Made by a program: the position numbers and the translations under genes. 64,000 nucleotides of DNA from Lycocorax pyrrhopterus obiensis (Eukaryota; Chordata; Aves; Passeriformes; Paradisaeidae): assembly GCA_014706295.1 (NCBI GenBank), contig JACSVZ010000037.1, positions 2,046,001-2,110,000 on the forward strand, read 5' to 3'. Every line of letters begins with the position of its first letter. Positions within the stretch are counted from its first letter, which is position 1. Positions 46,151 to 57,460 of the stretch are shown piece by piece. Under the pieces are notes generated by a model. That model was not told where the DNA came from and made no database searches. It saw only the letters and a program-made list of their open reading frames with translations.

Positions 46151-49100
46151 AAGTCCCTGAGGTCCCTTGTCACCACGGTCAGAAAAACAGCCCGGCCTGG
46201 GGAGCTTGGCCGGGAGCTCTGCACACACAGAGAATCCTTCCCCAGCATTCTGGAACCCTCGTGCAAAGTGACCCTTGGAGGGGGAGACAAATGCATCTAT
46301 TTGGGGGAAAAAATATGGGGTGTGATGGACGCAGGCCTTGCTGCCTGCTGGAGGAAGGGGAAATCTTTCAGCTGAGAGTTACAGCAAAATGACAACGGGG
46401 ACGGTGACAATGACAACGAGCTGTTTGTTCAGTTTATTAAATGCAGTGGGGAAGCTTGGAAAATTCAGAGGGAGAGGACACTGAGCTGCTCTCTAAGGCA
46501 AATAAACAGAGTGCAGGGATACGGGCTGGGAAAAAGACATTTGGGAGCAGGAGACAATAAACTCACAGGTATAACTCGTGTTTTTATCTCTGAGTGTCTG
46601 CATTCAGGTCACCAAAATAACCAAAATAAGTGACTCTCCTGTTTTAATATTGCTTCCACCACTGGTGATTTAAAATTAAACAAACAGGATGAGGAGCTCG
46701 TGTGTGTTTGTCTGAGTCGAACTAGATATCAGCAAGCAAAGGTGATACAAGGAAAGCTCGTTAGGAATACACCAATTTCAGTCCATGGAGCTGCACGGAT
46801 ATGGAAAATGATCCTGGATATGGCTCCTTTAATGACAATGAATTATTCCTGTCAGACAAGCGCTAACAAAGAAATCAGCTTTGTGGGGTTAGTGGTCCCA
46901 GCAGAAATAACAGCAACACGAACTGAAAAACACTGGATAGAGTGGGAAATACTTATTCTTTGTGCTCCAAGCCAAAGAAGAGCCTGTTTTATTCTACCGC
47001 ATAAGAGGTTCTGCTGTGCTGCATCTCCAGACTTTTCACTGCCTTTCAGTTCATTAAAGTTATGTAAAAGAGCATTTTTTTCCCAGAGCTTAAGAGCAGA
47101 GAGAGTTCTGGGGTCAGTTTTAAGCAGAGATTGCTTCCCACACATCTCCCCACACCTCTCACTGCCATCACCTTCCCTTCCCTGCTTTTTCCTGGTTTTA
47201 GGGATTTTTCTCTGCATTCCAGATTTTGTTTTTTGCTCTTTCTAGTCCTTGTTAGTGCCCAATTCTGAACCTGTGATGCAGCAGTCAAAGGAGCCACTGA
47301 AATTACGGCCTCTGCAGCTCCGATTTCCTCCCCTCCCAGTTTAAATCAGGCCACCCACTACAGTTGCATTTGTCTTCAGTCACCTTCTCGCCACCAACTC
47401 ATCTCTGAAGGAATAGGAATAAATTGGAGTCAAATCTCAACTATTGTGTCTTCAGGGATATGACAACTGAATGATTTAGAGAGGCTGGAAAAGGAAATCT
47501 GCTCCCGAGAGGGTTTTGTGCCACCGGAGCCAAATGCCAGAGTGCTACTTCCAAACAATTGAGAGATCCTACAAAAATTGTCCAGAGTGATTTCTCATTC
47601 TTTAGTTTTCATTTTCTCCTGACTGAAAAGCTGTCTCGCAGTAGTCTTTTCACAAGCCATAAAGTTTAGACTTGAACTCTTTACCTTACTGCTCTGACCT
47701 CCTTTACCCCAGCTGTAAAACCCTACTGCCCATCCTTCAATAAATTTATCACCTCATAAACTCCCACTAGTGCTTCTCTACAATGCATTTAAAAGACACA
47801 AGTGGAAGGCCAGGCCTTCCCCCCTTGTCAAATATCATAATTGTCCAGTTTTATACCTGCTGCACAGGGAAATATTTAAGGACACGGCATTTTTCAAAGA
47901 CCTGCAGTTTTTGGTAACAATCTCCCTTGAAATAAAAGCACGAAGTTTAAATATAAACCCATGGATTGAACCTATAAAACTGCCAGTCTCGTGTTCCCGT
48001 TTCACACAACTCCTGCTCTCTTCGGGGTAATGCAGATCCTGGAGGTGGGGATGGAGAGCTCATTTGTGATCTCGTAATTAAAGACTGAATAAGAAATAGC
48101 TGGGCCCTGGAGAATTCCCTCCGTCCTCGTGGGAAGTGCGTGCGGATAATAAGAACCTGCCACCTTGTCACCACGTCTGTCCAGACAAAAGGATCCCACA
48201 GAGGCAGGGACAGACACCCCATGAGTTATGGAGGTGCCCAAGGTAAAAAGTTCAGCCCTGGTGCCACAGGTCCCTGGCGAGGTCACGGCGCGCTCAGAGG
48301 GTGTTTCCTCTCGGGAGCCTCGAAAGTAAAACCTGCTTTTTTTCTTTTTTAACGTGGTAAGAACAGAACAGGCCATACTGGATGAGTGTCTAAATCCCTT
48401 TTCCCAGCCTGACTGTGGAGCCTGGCAAGGATTGCGTTTCACTCCGTTTGGCAGAGGGAAGCGAGGGATTCCTTTCAGCTTTTGGAGCGGAGCAGCAGCA
48501 TCAGCACTTGCCCTGAGGATGAGCAGCAAAGGCAGCTGCGGCAAGGTCCAACCTCAGGATTCCAAAAACTTCATGAACAGGACTGTGAACATCCTTTATA
48601 AGACAATTCCATATAAAAGGAGCCACAACCAGCTCCTTCTTTCAGTGAGGACACACAAGCTCCAGCTGTTGAGAGGCTCTAACCAAACCCGACTTGGAAC
48701 ACTTCAATTAGCAGAGCTGTTAACCAACAAAATCTCATTTTAGCGCTTCTGAGAGCAACCCCAACCCAAACAGCAGCCTGGCTACCCAAATATGCCACGC
48801 TGAGGCTGCCTCCCAGCTCCAGTGAGGACATTTGTGCAGCTGGGCTGAGCGTGGAACACGTTTTCTCTGGTCACTGTTACAGCTCGAGCCCCACGATGTG
48901 ATGAAAAGCACCACTAATACATCACACGGGCTGAACTTTATCCTTTCACAGACCTGTTCCTTTTCCCTTGGACTTCACGTCAGCCACGTTTACATGCTGA
49001 GGTGACCTCCAAAAATTTAGCACTTTTAACAAAGGACCAACATTTTCTTTTACAGGAAAAGAGGTAAATGAGGTTTCTCGCTTTGGCCCGGCAGCTGTTT

Positions 49101-50111
49101 GTGTTGTAGCAGAATCAAGGAACACCTCAAACTATTATTTTCTCTTTCATAATGACTGGAATCACAAAAAGACAGGAAAATATGCCAACAGAACCACAAC
49201 ACTTAATCCAAAAAAGCAACAGCAAACACTGGAAAAACTTTTATGACGTTATTGCCATCGACACCTTGGTTCAAAAGTGAGGGAGGAGTGTCCAAGCCAG
49301 GGAATAGAACAACTCCCAGAAGACTGGGCCATGTCCTACCTTTTTTATATTGCCCTCCTGGGAAGTCACCTCGGGATCAGTCAGTATTTGCTGAGGAAAA
49401 AACAGAACAGAAAGAAAATTGAGCTGAGTTGCAATTAAGAATGTTATAAAATCGTAGAGATTATTCTTGCTGTTGTTACGATGATGAAGATGAGGAGGAC
49501 AAGGAATAAATATTATATTATTGATAATAATGGCCAAAACTCTCAGCAGTTTTTACCACAACTGTTACATTTTAAGATTTTGTGTCTCTTCTGCGAATAA
49601 TTCCCTGAGATGTGGCAGACGAGGACAGGTTTCTCTCCCACAAGGCAGGTGTGGACAACAAGGACACCAAGGGAACAGGCACCCTCAGGCTGTGGGGAAG
49701 GGAATCCCTCTGGAGCAGGGGATGCTCCGGCCCCCCAGCGCTCGCTGGGAGCTCTTTAATTCCCCCTCCAGCCGAGGTGTGGTGGAACAAGTCATTAAAT
49801 CGCTGCTGTGCTCCACCTCAGATTAGCTCCAGGTCAGCGGGCTTTCGGGGAGGTCAAGTACCTCAACTTTGCATCACCCTGGATACCCCACCAGGGTAAA
49901 CACACTGGGAACGGACTTGATCGAGCCGCCCACGCCGGGAATTCCAGCGGCTCCCGGCGCTCTGGGGGGATCTGGGATGGCTCAGGTCAAGCGGACACCC
50001 AAGGGCAGGGTGGGGCAGGGTGCTCGGGGACTCCGGCCAGGGGGACGTGATTGGGCTGCCAAAGAGCAGGAAAAACCTCCAAGGGACAGAGATGAATATT
50101 CAAGGAAATGC
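46151..50111. other. unique intergenic DNA, no gene or transposon seen
   Basis: About 4 kb. Open frames (largest 181 residues at 46700-47245) show no family features. A CG-richer part lies at 49900-50050, just before the polypurine tract. Confidence 0.5.
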
Positions 50112-50547
50112 AGGAGGGGAGAGGGGAGAGGGGGAGGGGACTGGAGGGGAGAGGAGAGAGGAGAGAGGAGAGAGGAGAGAGGAGAGAGGAGAGAGGAGAG
50201 GAGAGAGGAGAGAGGAGAGAGGAGAGAGGAGAGAGGAGAGAGGAGAGAGGAGAGAGGAGAGGAGAGAGGAGAGAGGAGAGAGGAGAGGAGAGAGGAGAGA
50301 GGAGAGAGGAGAGAGGAGAGAGGAGAGAGGAGAGAGGAGAGAGGAGAGAGGAGAGAGGAGAGAGGAGAGAGGAGAGAGGAGAGAGGAGAGAGGAGAGAGG
50401 AGAGAGGAGAGAGGAGAGAGGAGAGAGGAGAGAGGAGAGAGGAGAGAGGAGAGAGGAGAGAGGAGAGAGGAGAGAGGAGAGGAGAGGAGAGGAGAGGAGA
50501 GGAGAGGAGAGGAGAGGAGAGGAGAGGAGAGGAGAGGAGAGGAGAGG
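50112..50547. repeat. polypurine (GGAGAGA)n/(GGAGA)n tract
   Basis: 50143-50547 is 405 bp without a single pyrimidine on the plus strand. Units are mainly 7 bp (GGAGAGA) with occasional 5-bp units, switching to pure 5-bp GGAGA from about 50476 to the end. A CT interruption at 50141-50142 separates a short G-richer start. All frames stay open on both strands (ERREERGE and SSLLSPL repeats, up to 241 residues); these are artefacts. Confidence 0.97.
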
Positions 50548-51630
50548 CTCCATTGCACTTTAGCAGCTGAGGGTTTGGCATGAAGCTCTTGACCCCCTTT
50601 GGCCGTGCCCAGGTGAGATCGACTGATTTACAAATTTCCAGCCCGTTGCCAAATCTCCAGCTCAGCTGCACTAACAAGGGGCTGTGTTTCCATGGGAAGA
50701 ACCCCAAACCATTCTGTGCTTTACACCAGCTCTAATGGACGTTGAAACTGCGGTTTCCAAAGTAGCTGAGAGCAAATAGGATCAAGAGGCAAATCCCAGA
50801 GCCATAAAATTCTGTGTTCCTATCCTGGAACACCCTGACATCGCTGTGAATGACTGGAGTTAAACTCCCATCCTGCCTGGCCTGGATGTCACCGAGCTTC
50901 CAGGGAATGCTGACTGCTCACAGTGCGCTCACCAGGAACCAGCACCCCCCAAAACCTTCGGAGAATTAGGCCATGAAAATTTCAGAGCTGCAATAGAAAT
51001 GCGAAACGACTCCAAAGCATCCAGGGGCGGCAGCTGCCTCCAAATGAAGACACTTGCCTGCAATTATTACGTGCAAAAAGCCTTTGGATACAATTGGAGA
51101 AGTGTGTGCAGGCAGAGGGTGTAATCCACTCATCCAGCAGCACCATAAACGTGGCGGGGAAAGAAAACTCCAATGAAGTGCAAATTGGGCTGTGGTGGAG
51201 CCCTGTATAAACAGGCTTAAGAGTCAGGAATTCCTGAGTCGGAATCGAGATGCCAACACAAGCTTCCTTTTGTTGGTTTGGACAGAGCTGTGCTCAAGGG
51301 GCAAGTTCCTTCTCTCAAACCCTTTTTTTTTTTTTTTTTTGCCTTTCAATTCATAGCAGATCCTGAATTTTGAAGTTCTTAGAGAACAGAATTTCTGTGA
51401 AAATATTTCATCCGCATTCCAAAACGGCGATTTTGCAGAAAATCCTCTGTAGGATCTTGCTGCTCGTTCGGAATATCTGAAAATGGCTGATTTTTAATAT
51501 TTGGTGAAATCCTTTTTGAGTTTCCATCTAGCAGAGCACTTCTGGGGGAAAAAACCCTCAATATCATGAAGAATTTTAGTTTTGATGGAACCATTTCCTC
51601 ACTCAAACTGTCGGAACATGGCAATTAATG
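50548..51630. other. unique intergenic DNA with a T run
   Basis: No gene is seen. A T run lies at about 51325-51341. Confidence 0.5.
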
Positions 51631-51710
51631 GTGAACATGGTGGTGGTGCTGCGCTGACCTGAAGATCTTAAAGGCCTTTTCCAACCTTCACAATTCTGTG
51701 ATTCTGTGGG
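51631..51710 (+). mobile_element. CR1 3' tail, sense, second type
   Basis: 'gatcttaaaggccttttcca', 'accttcacaattctgtgatt' and 'ctgtggg' give the last 80 bp of a CR1, ending in the terminal octamer-like repeats. Confidence 0.85.
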
Positions 51711-52689
51711 TGAAAAGGCCTTTTAGCAGTAGGGGGAGAGTAGGAACTGGTTTAGATCAAATATTTCATCCTTACTCTGCACCTGATTGAAAAAAAAGAT
51801 GTCCAAAATACAGCGTGGGCCTAAGCTCTACCACAGAGCATCTGCATTGGCCTGGACACGTCCCACAGCCCAATGTCCTGAATGTCCCATTTTCCCACTC
51901 CAGCTGAGCAGGTTGGCACTTGGGGATGGTGTTGGCACTGGGGGGGGTCTCTGTGTAGGAGCAGAGGCCAGAATTCTGAACCTCCCCTTGCCCAACCTCT
52001 GCCAGGGCTCTGAATGAACCTCCAGAAACCTTCCTGGGTGGAGGAGAGCACCTCAAAATCATCCTGGTGCGTTCCCAGTGTGGAATAAACACCGCCTGGT
52101 GACACCTGTCTCACCAGACAGCAATCCAACAGCCACACCAGGTGCCCTGGAGCAGAGCCTATCCCGGGATTCCGCTCTCCACGGCACACGGGAAGGGGGA
52201 TGATGGAACACCGGGATGTCCACGGCACCTCCCCGTTAGAGGGGAGAGCGAGAACCAGGCGAAGCAAGTCCCAGATGTGATGTTTATTAAGAAAAATAAC
52301 AAAAGATGCTTTGAAAATCTGCTCATTGGGTAATTTTAGCCCAGGCTGGGCTTCATCTCGTGCGAGTGCCACGAGACTAAATATAGAGCTCGACGTGTGC
52401 AGTGGGCTGCACTCCTGCACTTAGCACAGATGTTCCTAAATGTGCTCAGAATTTACACCACATGCTTTTCCTATCAACTGATCTGTTGATTTTAGCCAGG
52501 AGAAAGACAACATGTCAGCAGCAGCCACGTCAGGAGAGCCCGTGCCTCAGGGCTGGGCTGGAGGTGGATCTGCCCCGACAGCGAGGGATTTCCCCGCCTT
52601 TCCTTCCCTGGGCTCAGGGAATTGGTGGCAACAGGATCCTGCCCCAGTTCCACCAGTCAGGGATGTGCTAGAATTTTTGCAAAGCCCCC
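51711..52689. other. unique intergenic DNA, no gene seen
   Basis: No gene or repeat is recognised; 52260-52400 is AT-rich. Confidence 0.45.
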
Positions 52690-52880
52690 CGAATGTGTGC
52701 TAAACATGTCAGGGAACACCATGTGATTCTTTTTGAAAAACAGTTTACAAGCTGGCATTCTCCAGCTGCAGTTAACCCTAATTTGATTACATTACCGAGA
52801 CAGATCACAATGAGCTTATGTAAATAGTAACGTTATCCATTCATTCCCCCAGCTCAGATAAACTGTCATTTAGGGGAAAA
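52690..52880. promoter_or_regulatory. AT-rich enhancer-like block (candidate)
   Basis: Repeat-free sequence with CCTAATTTGATTACATTACC at 52788 onward and other TAAT/ATTA cores, ending at an A run (about 52877-52891). Confidence 0.27.
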
Positions 52881-53641
52881 AAAAAAAAAACCCAACCCAA
52901 ACTTCAATAAGCACGGCCTGATGCATTCAGCAAGGCATGGTGCATTCAGCAAACTCTGAGGGCGGAGATGACAGACCTGAACCTGCCCCTGCTGGATCTC
53001 CGTGAATCTGGATTTGAAACAGATATTTCTACATCTGTTCGGAGTTGGAAGCAGAGAATGCCCAGTAATTGCAAGGAAGTCAGCAGGCAGATGACAGCAC
53101 TCTCTCCAAGAACTGGGTCTTTGTTATCACCTGATTTTTCAGTGAGAGCTCCGTACACCACTGATGGCATCAGCAATGCTCAAAGCTAAGTGAGCACTTC
53201 AGAGTTTCACCCACTGCCTGGGCACCTGCCCTTGGCACTGGCCCTTCCCAAGCCCTCCTGCCTGGGTCAGCACACTGGGGGCATCACTTCCAGCTCTGGA
53301 AGTGCTCAGCTGTGCCACCTGCGCCATCTCCAACCTGCCTCTTCTTCAGGGACCACCACGCAGCTGGTTCAGAACAAGAACTAGAAAAGGCTTCTTTTGC
53401 CCTAAATTAGCCGAGGGCCTGCGATTCTTACCTGCACACAAGTTCACATGAACGCTTCAGGTGAAAGCAGAGGCTCTGGCCCTGGTTTGTGCTGTTCATA
53501 GCTGGGTTAATGGCAGAGTTACTCTGCTTGGCTGTGATGTGAGGCCCCATTGTCTGCATGGACACAGGAACAGCACGACCCACAGAGCAAACAGCTCCAT
53601 CCAGCCAGCCTCTTGTGGCTCTAGAAAATATCCCAGGTCAG
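52881..53641. other. unique intergenic DNA with a short duplication
   Basis: TGCATTCAGCAA occurs twice about 20 bp apart near 52922-52952. No gene is seen. Confidence 0.45.
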
Positions 53642-53745
53642 AAAATCGCAGAATATCCTGAGCTGGAAGGACCCACAAACATCATCCAAGTCCAGCTTGT
53701 GGCCCTGCACAGGACATCCCAACAGTCCCACAGGTTTGGTACTGA
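53642..53745 (-). mobile_element. CR1 3' end, antisense, third tail type
   Basis: 'aaaatcgcagaatatcctga', 'gctggaaggacccacaaaca' and 'ggccctgcacaggacatccc'. The 'atatcctgagctggaaggaccc' tail is distinct from the other two types and recurs at 63093. The match fades after about 53745. Confidence 0.85.
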
Positions 53746-54238
53746 GCAACATCCGGAGCAGCACAGCCCCCCTACAACCTGGCAGAGTTCATTCCAGCCC
53801 CAACCAGCACCCACCAGCTCCAGGACGTGGTTTCTGAGCAGGTAAAACCGTTTGGGCACCACTGCAGGCACCTCTCCTGTCCAGCAGCTTGAGTGCTCGC
53901 ACGCGTCACCTCCTCCCTGCACCTCTGTTCCACCCCAGCTCAGGAGACAACACTGTTATTAAGCTACAACTCTTGTTCTTCATAATTCCCATTAATTATT
54001 CCCTTAAAAGTTTTATCCTGCCAACTCCTGAGCGGGCTGGCCCCGGCCCAGTCAGGTATTTAGGCAAGAAGTATCAGTGAAATGGATAGAACCAGGAATG
54101 TCTCCACGTGTAAGTGCTTTTCTGGCCATAGGCCAGCAGCACAAAGTACCTTGTGGGACCCAGCCCAGGCACAGAGCACCAAAATCCATGGCTGGTATTC
54201 CATGGGGAAGAGATTCTTTACAACTTTAGATCCATTAT
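53746..54238. other. unique intergenic DNA, no gene seen
   Basis: May include decayed CR1 interior next to the preceding copy. No coding frame is recognised. Confidence 0.4.
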
Positions 54239-54610
54239 CATACGATCCCAGATGGGTTTGAGTTGGAAGGAGCCTTAAAGATCATTTTGTTCCACCCCCT
54301 GCCATGGGCAGGGACACCTTCCACTGTCCCAGGCTGCTCCAAGCCCCATCCAGCCTGGCCTTGGACACTGCCAGGGATCCAGGGGCAGCCACAGCTTCTC
54401 TGGGCACCCTGTGCCAGGGCCTCCCCACCCTCACAGCCAGGAATTTCTAACCAATATCCCACCTAAACTTGCCCTCTTTCAGTTTGAAGCCATTCCCCCT
54501 TGTCCTGTCTTTCCAGGCCCTTGTAAACAGTCTCCATCTTTCCTGTGGGATCCCTTCAGGTACTGCAAGACCCCAATTAGGTCACCCCAAAGCTTCTTTT
54601 CTCCAAGATC
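54239..54610 (-). mobile_element. CR1 3' end, antisense
   Basis: 'gggtttgagttggaaggagc', 'cctgccatgggcagggacac', 'gcctccccaccctcacag', 'cccccttgtcctgtctttcc' and 'taggtcaccccaaagcttct' appear in order. About 370 bp, 5'-truncated. Confidence 0.93.
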
Positions 54611-55599
54611 TTCACACATATATGAATATATCTATAAATACACATCCGAGCACAGCAGCCAACAGCCGACAGAGCCACATCACAGCACCGATGTGCATCC
54701 ATAGGAAAACCAGACATGGAAGAAACCCACAGAAAACCATTTCAGCACTTAAAAATTTTGCTCTTTCAGCCATGTTGTTAAAATACAGGGATTTTATAGC
54801 GTTTTCTGGCCAACAATTTACCAAAATCTTCCATTTTTCTATGGTAAGCAAATCTGTGAGCCCTATTAACTCGAGGAAATTTTCAATATCCTGCCTTGGG
54901 AATTTGAAGTGAATGTGCCTGGAATTAAGAGGGAAGGGAGGAAAGCTCTTCTCTGAGGGGAAGAATTTCCTCTCCTTGCTGGTGAGGGAAGGAGGACGAA
55001 GAGCACAGCTCTGACTGGCAAGGAACAAACCCCGGGCTGAAAAGAGTGGAAAGAATAAACCAACCATTCAGTGCTAAGGGCAACCCCAGCACAATTGGGA
55101 ACACTGGGGAGCAGCCAAGCTGTGGTTTGTGGCCCAGGAACAGCCTGCAGAGCCCTGCCACTCCACAGAGCATTTTATAACCATGTATTTTTCAGCTGGG
55201 AGCCTGGGCAAAAAGGTGGAACGTGTGGAATTAGGAGGGATCCACGGCCCAGAATTTCTGGAAATCTGCTGCAGGGAACACCTCTGTACTTGCTCACGTC
55301 CTGCAGGGCTTTACAGAGGAATCCTCCCTGTTCTGCAAACCCCAGGAGAACAAAATGCAGTTTGCAGAGGTGACTTAGGACAGGTTATCCCAAACAGGGT
55401 TGAAAAGAAAGGAACATCCGGAATTGTCCTTTAGTATGAAATAATGTGTTTGTACCCACAGACCAAACTTCAGGGAAAAGTCAGGGGGAGATGAAGCGAA
55501 GAAAAATGAATGTTTAAGAACAAAGACTTCGAGAAAGAACATGAACCTGTGATTTCCATACACGGTATCACGACTTTTATCGCCGATTTTTAAAGACAT
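54611..55599. other. unique intergenic DNA, no gene seen
   Basis: No gene or repeat is recognised. Confidence 0.45.
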
Positions 55600-55920
55600 A
55601 ACTCCTCCGTGCCATTGGGATCGAGTTAACTGCAGCTACCAGGAAGTCAAACAGGATCTAATGGAGAGAATTTGCAGTGACTTCAATGAGCTGAGGACTC
55701 GAGACTTCCAGCCAAGACAAATACGAGAGGGGACTGATTAGGAAATGTCACCGTTTCTCCTGCCAAGCACTCAGGGCCTGGTGATAGGAGAGTATTAAAT
55801 ATAATCTCGCAGTCTTTAGGGGCTCTTTGATTTTATATTGCATTCTTATCGGGTTCTTAAAGTCCAGTGTTAATGAGCATGAGAAACTCACTTGATAGTT
55901 TGGCAGTTTTGCTAAAAGCA
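55600..55920. promoter_or_regulatory. enhancer-like block (candidate)
   Basis: Repeat-free and ordered, with TTAACTGCAG, GGACTGATTAGG and TATTAAATATAATC motifs; no open frame of note. Low confidence. Confidence 0.27.
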
Positions 55921-56097
55921 AGTGGAGTTCATTCAGTCCTGGCCCATGGATCCAGCTGGAGATGCCTTTCCCTTTCCTATGGCTCCACATGGAACCTCTG
56001 GCTGTTCTTTTTCTCCATCCCAGCAATCCAACATCACCTTTACAACCATCTCTTCACGACCAGCACTCAAAAAACCAGGTTTTACCAATAATCAGAA

Positions 56098-56236
56098 TTG
56101 CCCCATCCCTGGAAGTGTTGAAGGATGAAGCTCTGAGCAACCTTGGCTCATGGAGGTGTCCCTGCCCGTGGTGGGGGTAGAAAAAAAGGAGATTTAAGGT
56201 TCCTTCCAACCCAAACCATGCTGGGATTCTACGAAT
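56098..56236 (+). mobile_element. CR1 3' end, sense
   Basis: 'gccccatccctggaagtgtt', 'ggaggtgtccctgcccgtgg', 'ccttccaacccaaaccatgc' and 'tgggattctacgaatga' give about 140 bp ending in one terminal repeat. Confidence 0.9.
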
Positions 56237-56799
56237 GAGGTTTTTAAGGACTCAGGAGAGGAGATGAAACGTTTACGCAGTAAACACATCCCCACTGCAC
56301 CCCCTTTGGTAACAGTGACCCCTGAAAGCAGAGCAAGTCCCAGTTAACAACACAAACCTCCAAGTCTGGTATTTTGCTCACTTTCTCCCAGAAAAGAAAT
56401 GTGTAACAGTACACATGAGAGGAAAAAAAAAAGTTGAAATTAATTATGATTTTGTTTTAAAAATCCCTTTACAAGTATTACCTCCAACTTCCTCTCTCCC
56501 ATAGAGAAATTCCACTATAAAACTGAATTCTGGAAAGATGAAAGAGACACTACTCACACTGAGCAGTGTGTGCAGTCTGAGGATTAAAACAGAAGTTGTA
56601 CATTTTAAATTGTATCTCATTTACTCAGTTTGTTCCTCTCCAACCTGAAACTCGCCTGGCACAGACTGTTGAGCTAAATAAATGAAATAAAATGCGAGAT
56701 TCTTGGGCACAAGCAGCCACATCTTCACTGTAACCACAGAGAAAACAGCAGTGGAGTGGAAGTTTAAGGTCATCAGCTCTAAATTCTGTCTGCCACGGG
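56237..56799. other. unique intergenic DNA, AT-rich
   Basis: No gene is seen; contains an A run near 56425. Confidence 0.45.
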
Positions 56800-57110
56800 C
56801 CCATATTGCACAATCACTTAATGTAGCCAGAGCTATTTATTATCCCAGCAAAAAATCATCTTGAGGAGTGAAGTGCAATGTTTTGGTTAACAGATAAAGC
56901 CGGGCTGTTTGTGGGGATGTAAATGGATTGGACGCTTAAATTCATCCACCAGCCATCCATCTTTTGTCCTCGACCCTTTTTAGTTATAAAAATGACCTTG
57001 GTATTGACAGAATAATACAAACGAACTTCCCCCGTAGTTCATCTATTGATCCCCCGCTTGTTCAGATGATCAGTAATAATCATAAGTAAACGAAGAGGGG
57101 CCGTGCATCA
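56800..57110. promoter_or_regulatory. enhancer-like block (candidate)
   Basis: Repeat-free ordered sequence with many homeodomain and GATA-type cores (AACAGATAAAGC, CAGTAATAATCATAAG). It runs into a CG-dense islet at 57112-57150 (CCCGCGATGG, GACGCGCGCGGGG). The AT/CpG pairing resembles 45080-45440. Confidence 0.32.
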
Positions 57111-57423
57111 TCCCGCGATGGCAGCGCTGACGCGCGCGGGGGCTGACGGATGGGCACCTCTGGGCTCGGCTGAAGAGCTCATAGCTCGTCTTAAATGGCA
57201 GCTTTTCCACCCAGGACAGGCAGTGACACATAAATCCATGGACAGGCAGCTCGGTGCACTCAGACCTGGGTGTCCAGTCTCACCTGGTGGGACCAGGGGG
57301 TCTCGGAACACCCTCAGAGGGATGGAGGGGAATGGATTCAGCACAGACACCATCCAGTCCCGGGGATCATTCATGATTTGACCCCCAGTCACTGATGCCT
57401 CCATTTGGGTGAGGTTCTGCTCA

Positions 57424-57460
57424 TCACAGAATCATTTTGGTTGGAAAAGACCTCCAGGTT
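57424..57460 (-). mobile_element. CR1 3' tail scrap, antisense
   Basis: 'tcacagaatcattttggttg' then 'gaaaagacctccag' matches the CR1 tail, but only about 37 bp are recognisable. Confidence 0.6.

Noticed and set aside
46700..47245. 181-residue plus-strand frame
   Set aside because: No recognisable family and unremarkable composition; such lengths occur by chance in 64 kb.
49869..50707. Frames of up to 241 residues (ERREERGE or SSLLSPL repeats) on both strands
   Set aside because: They are translations of the GGAGAGA/GGAGA purine tract, open in every frame on both strands.
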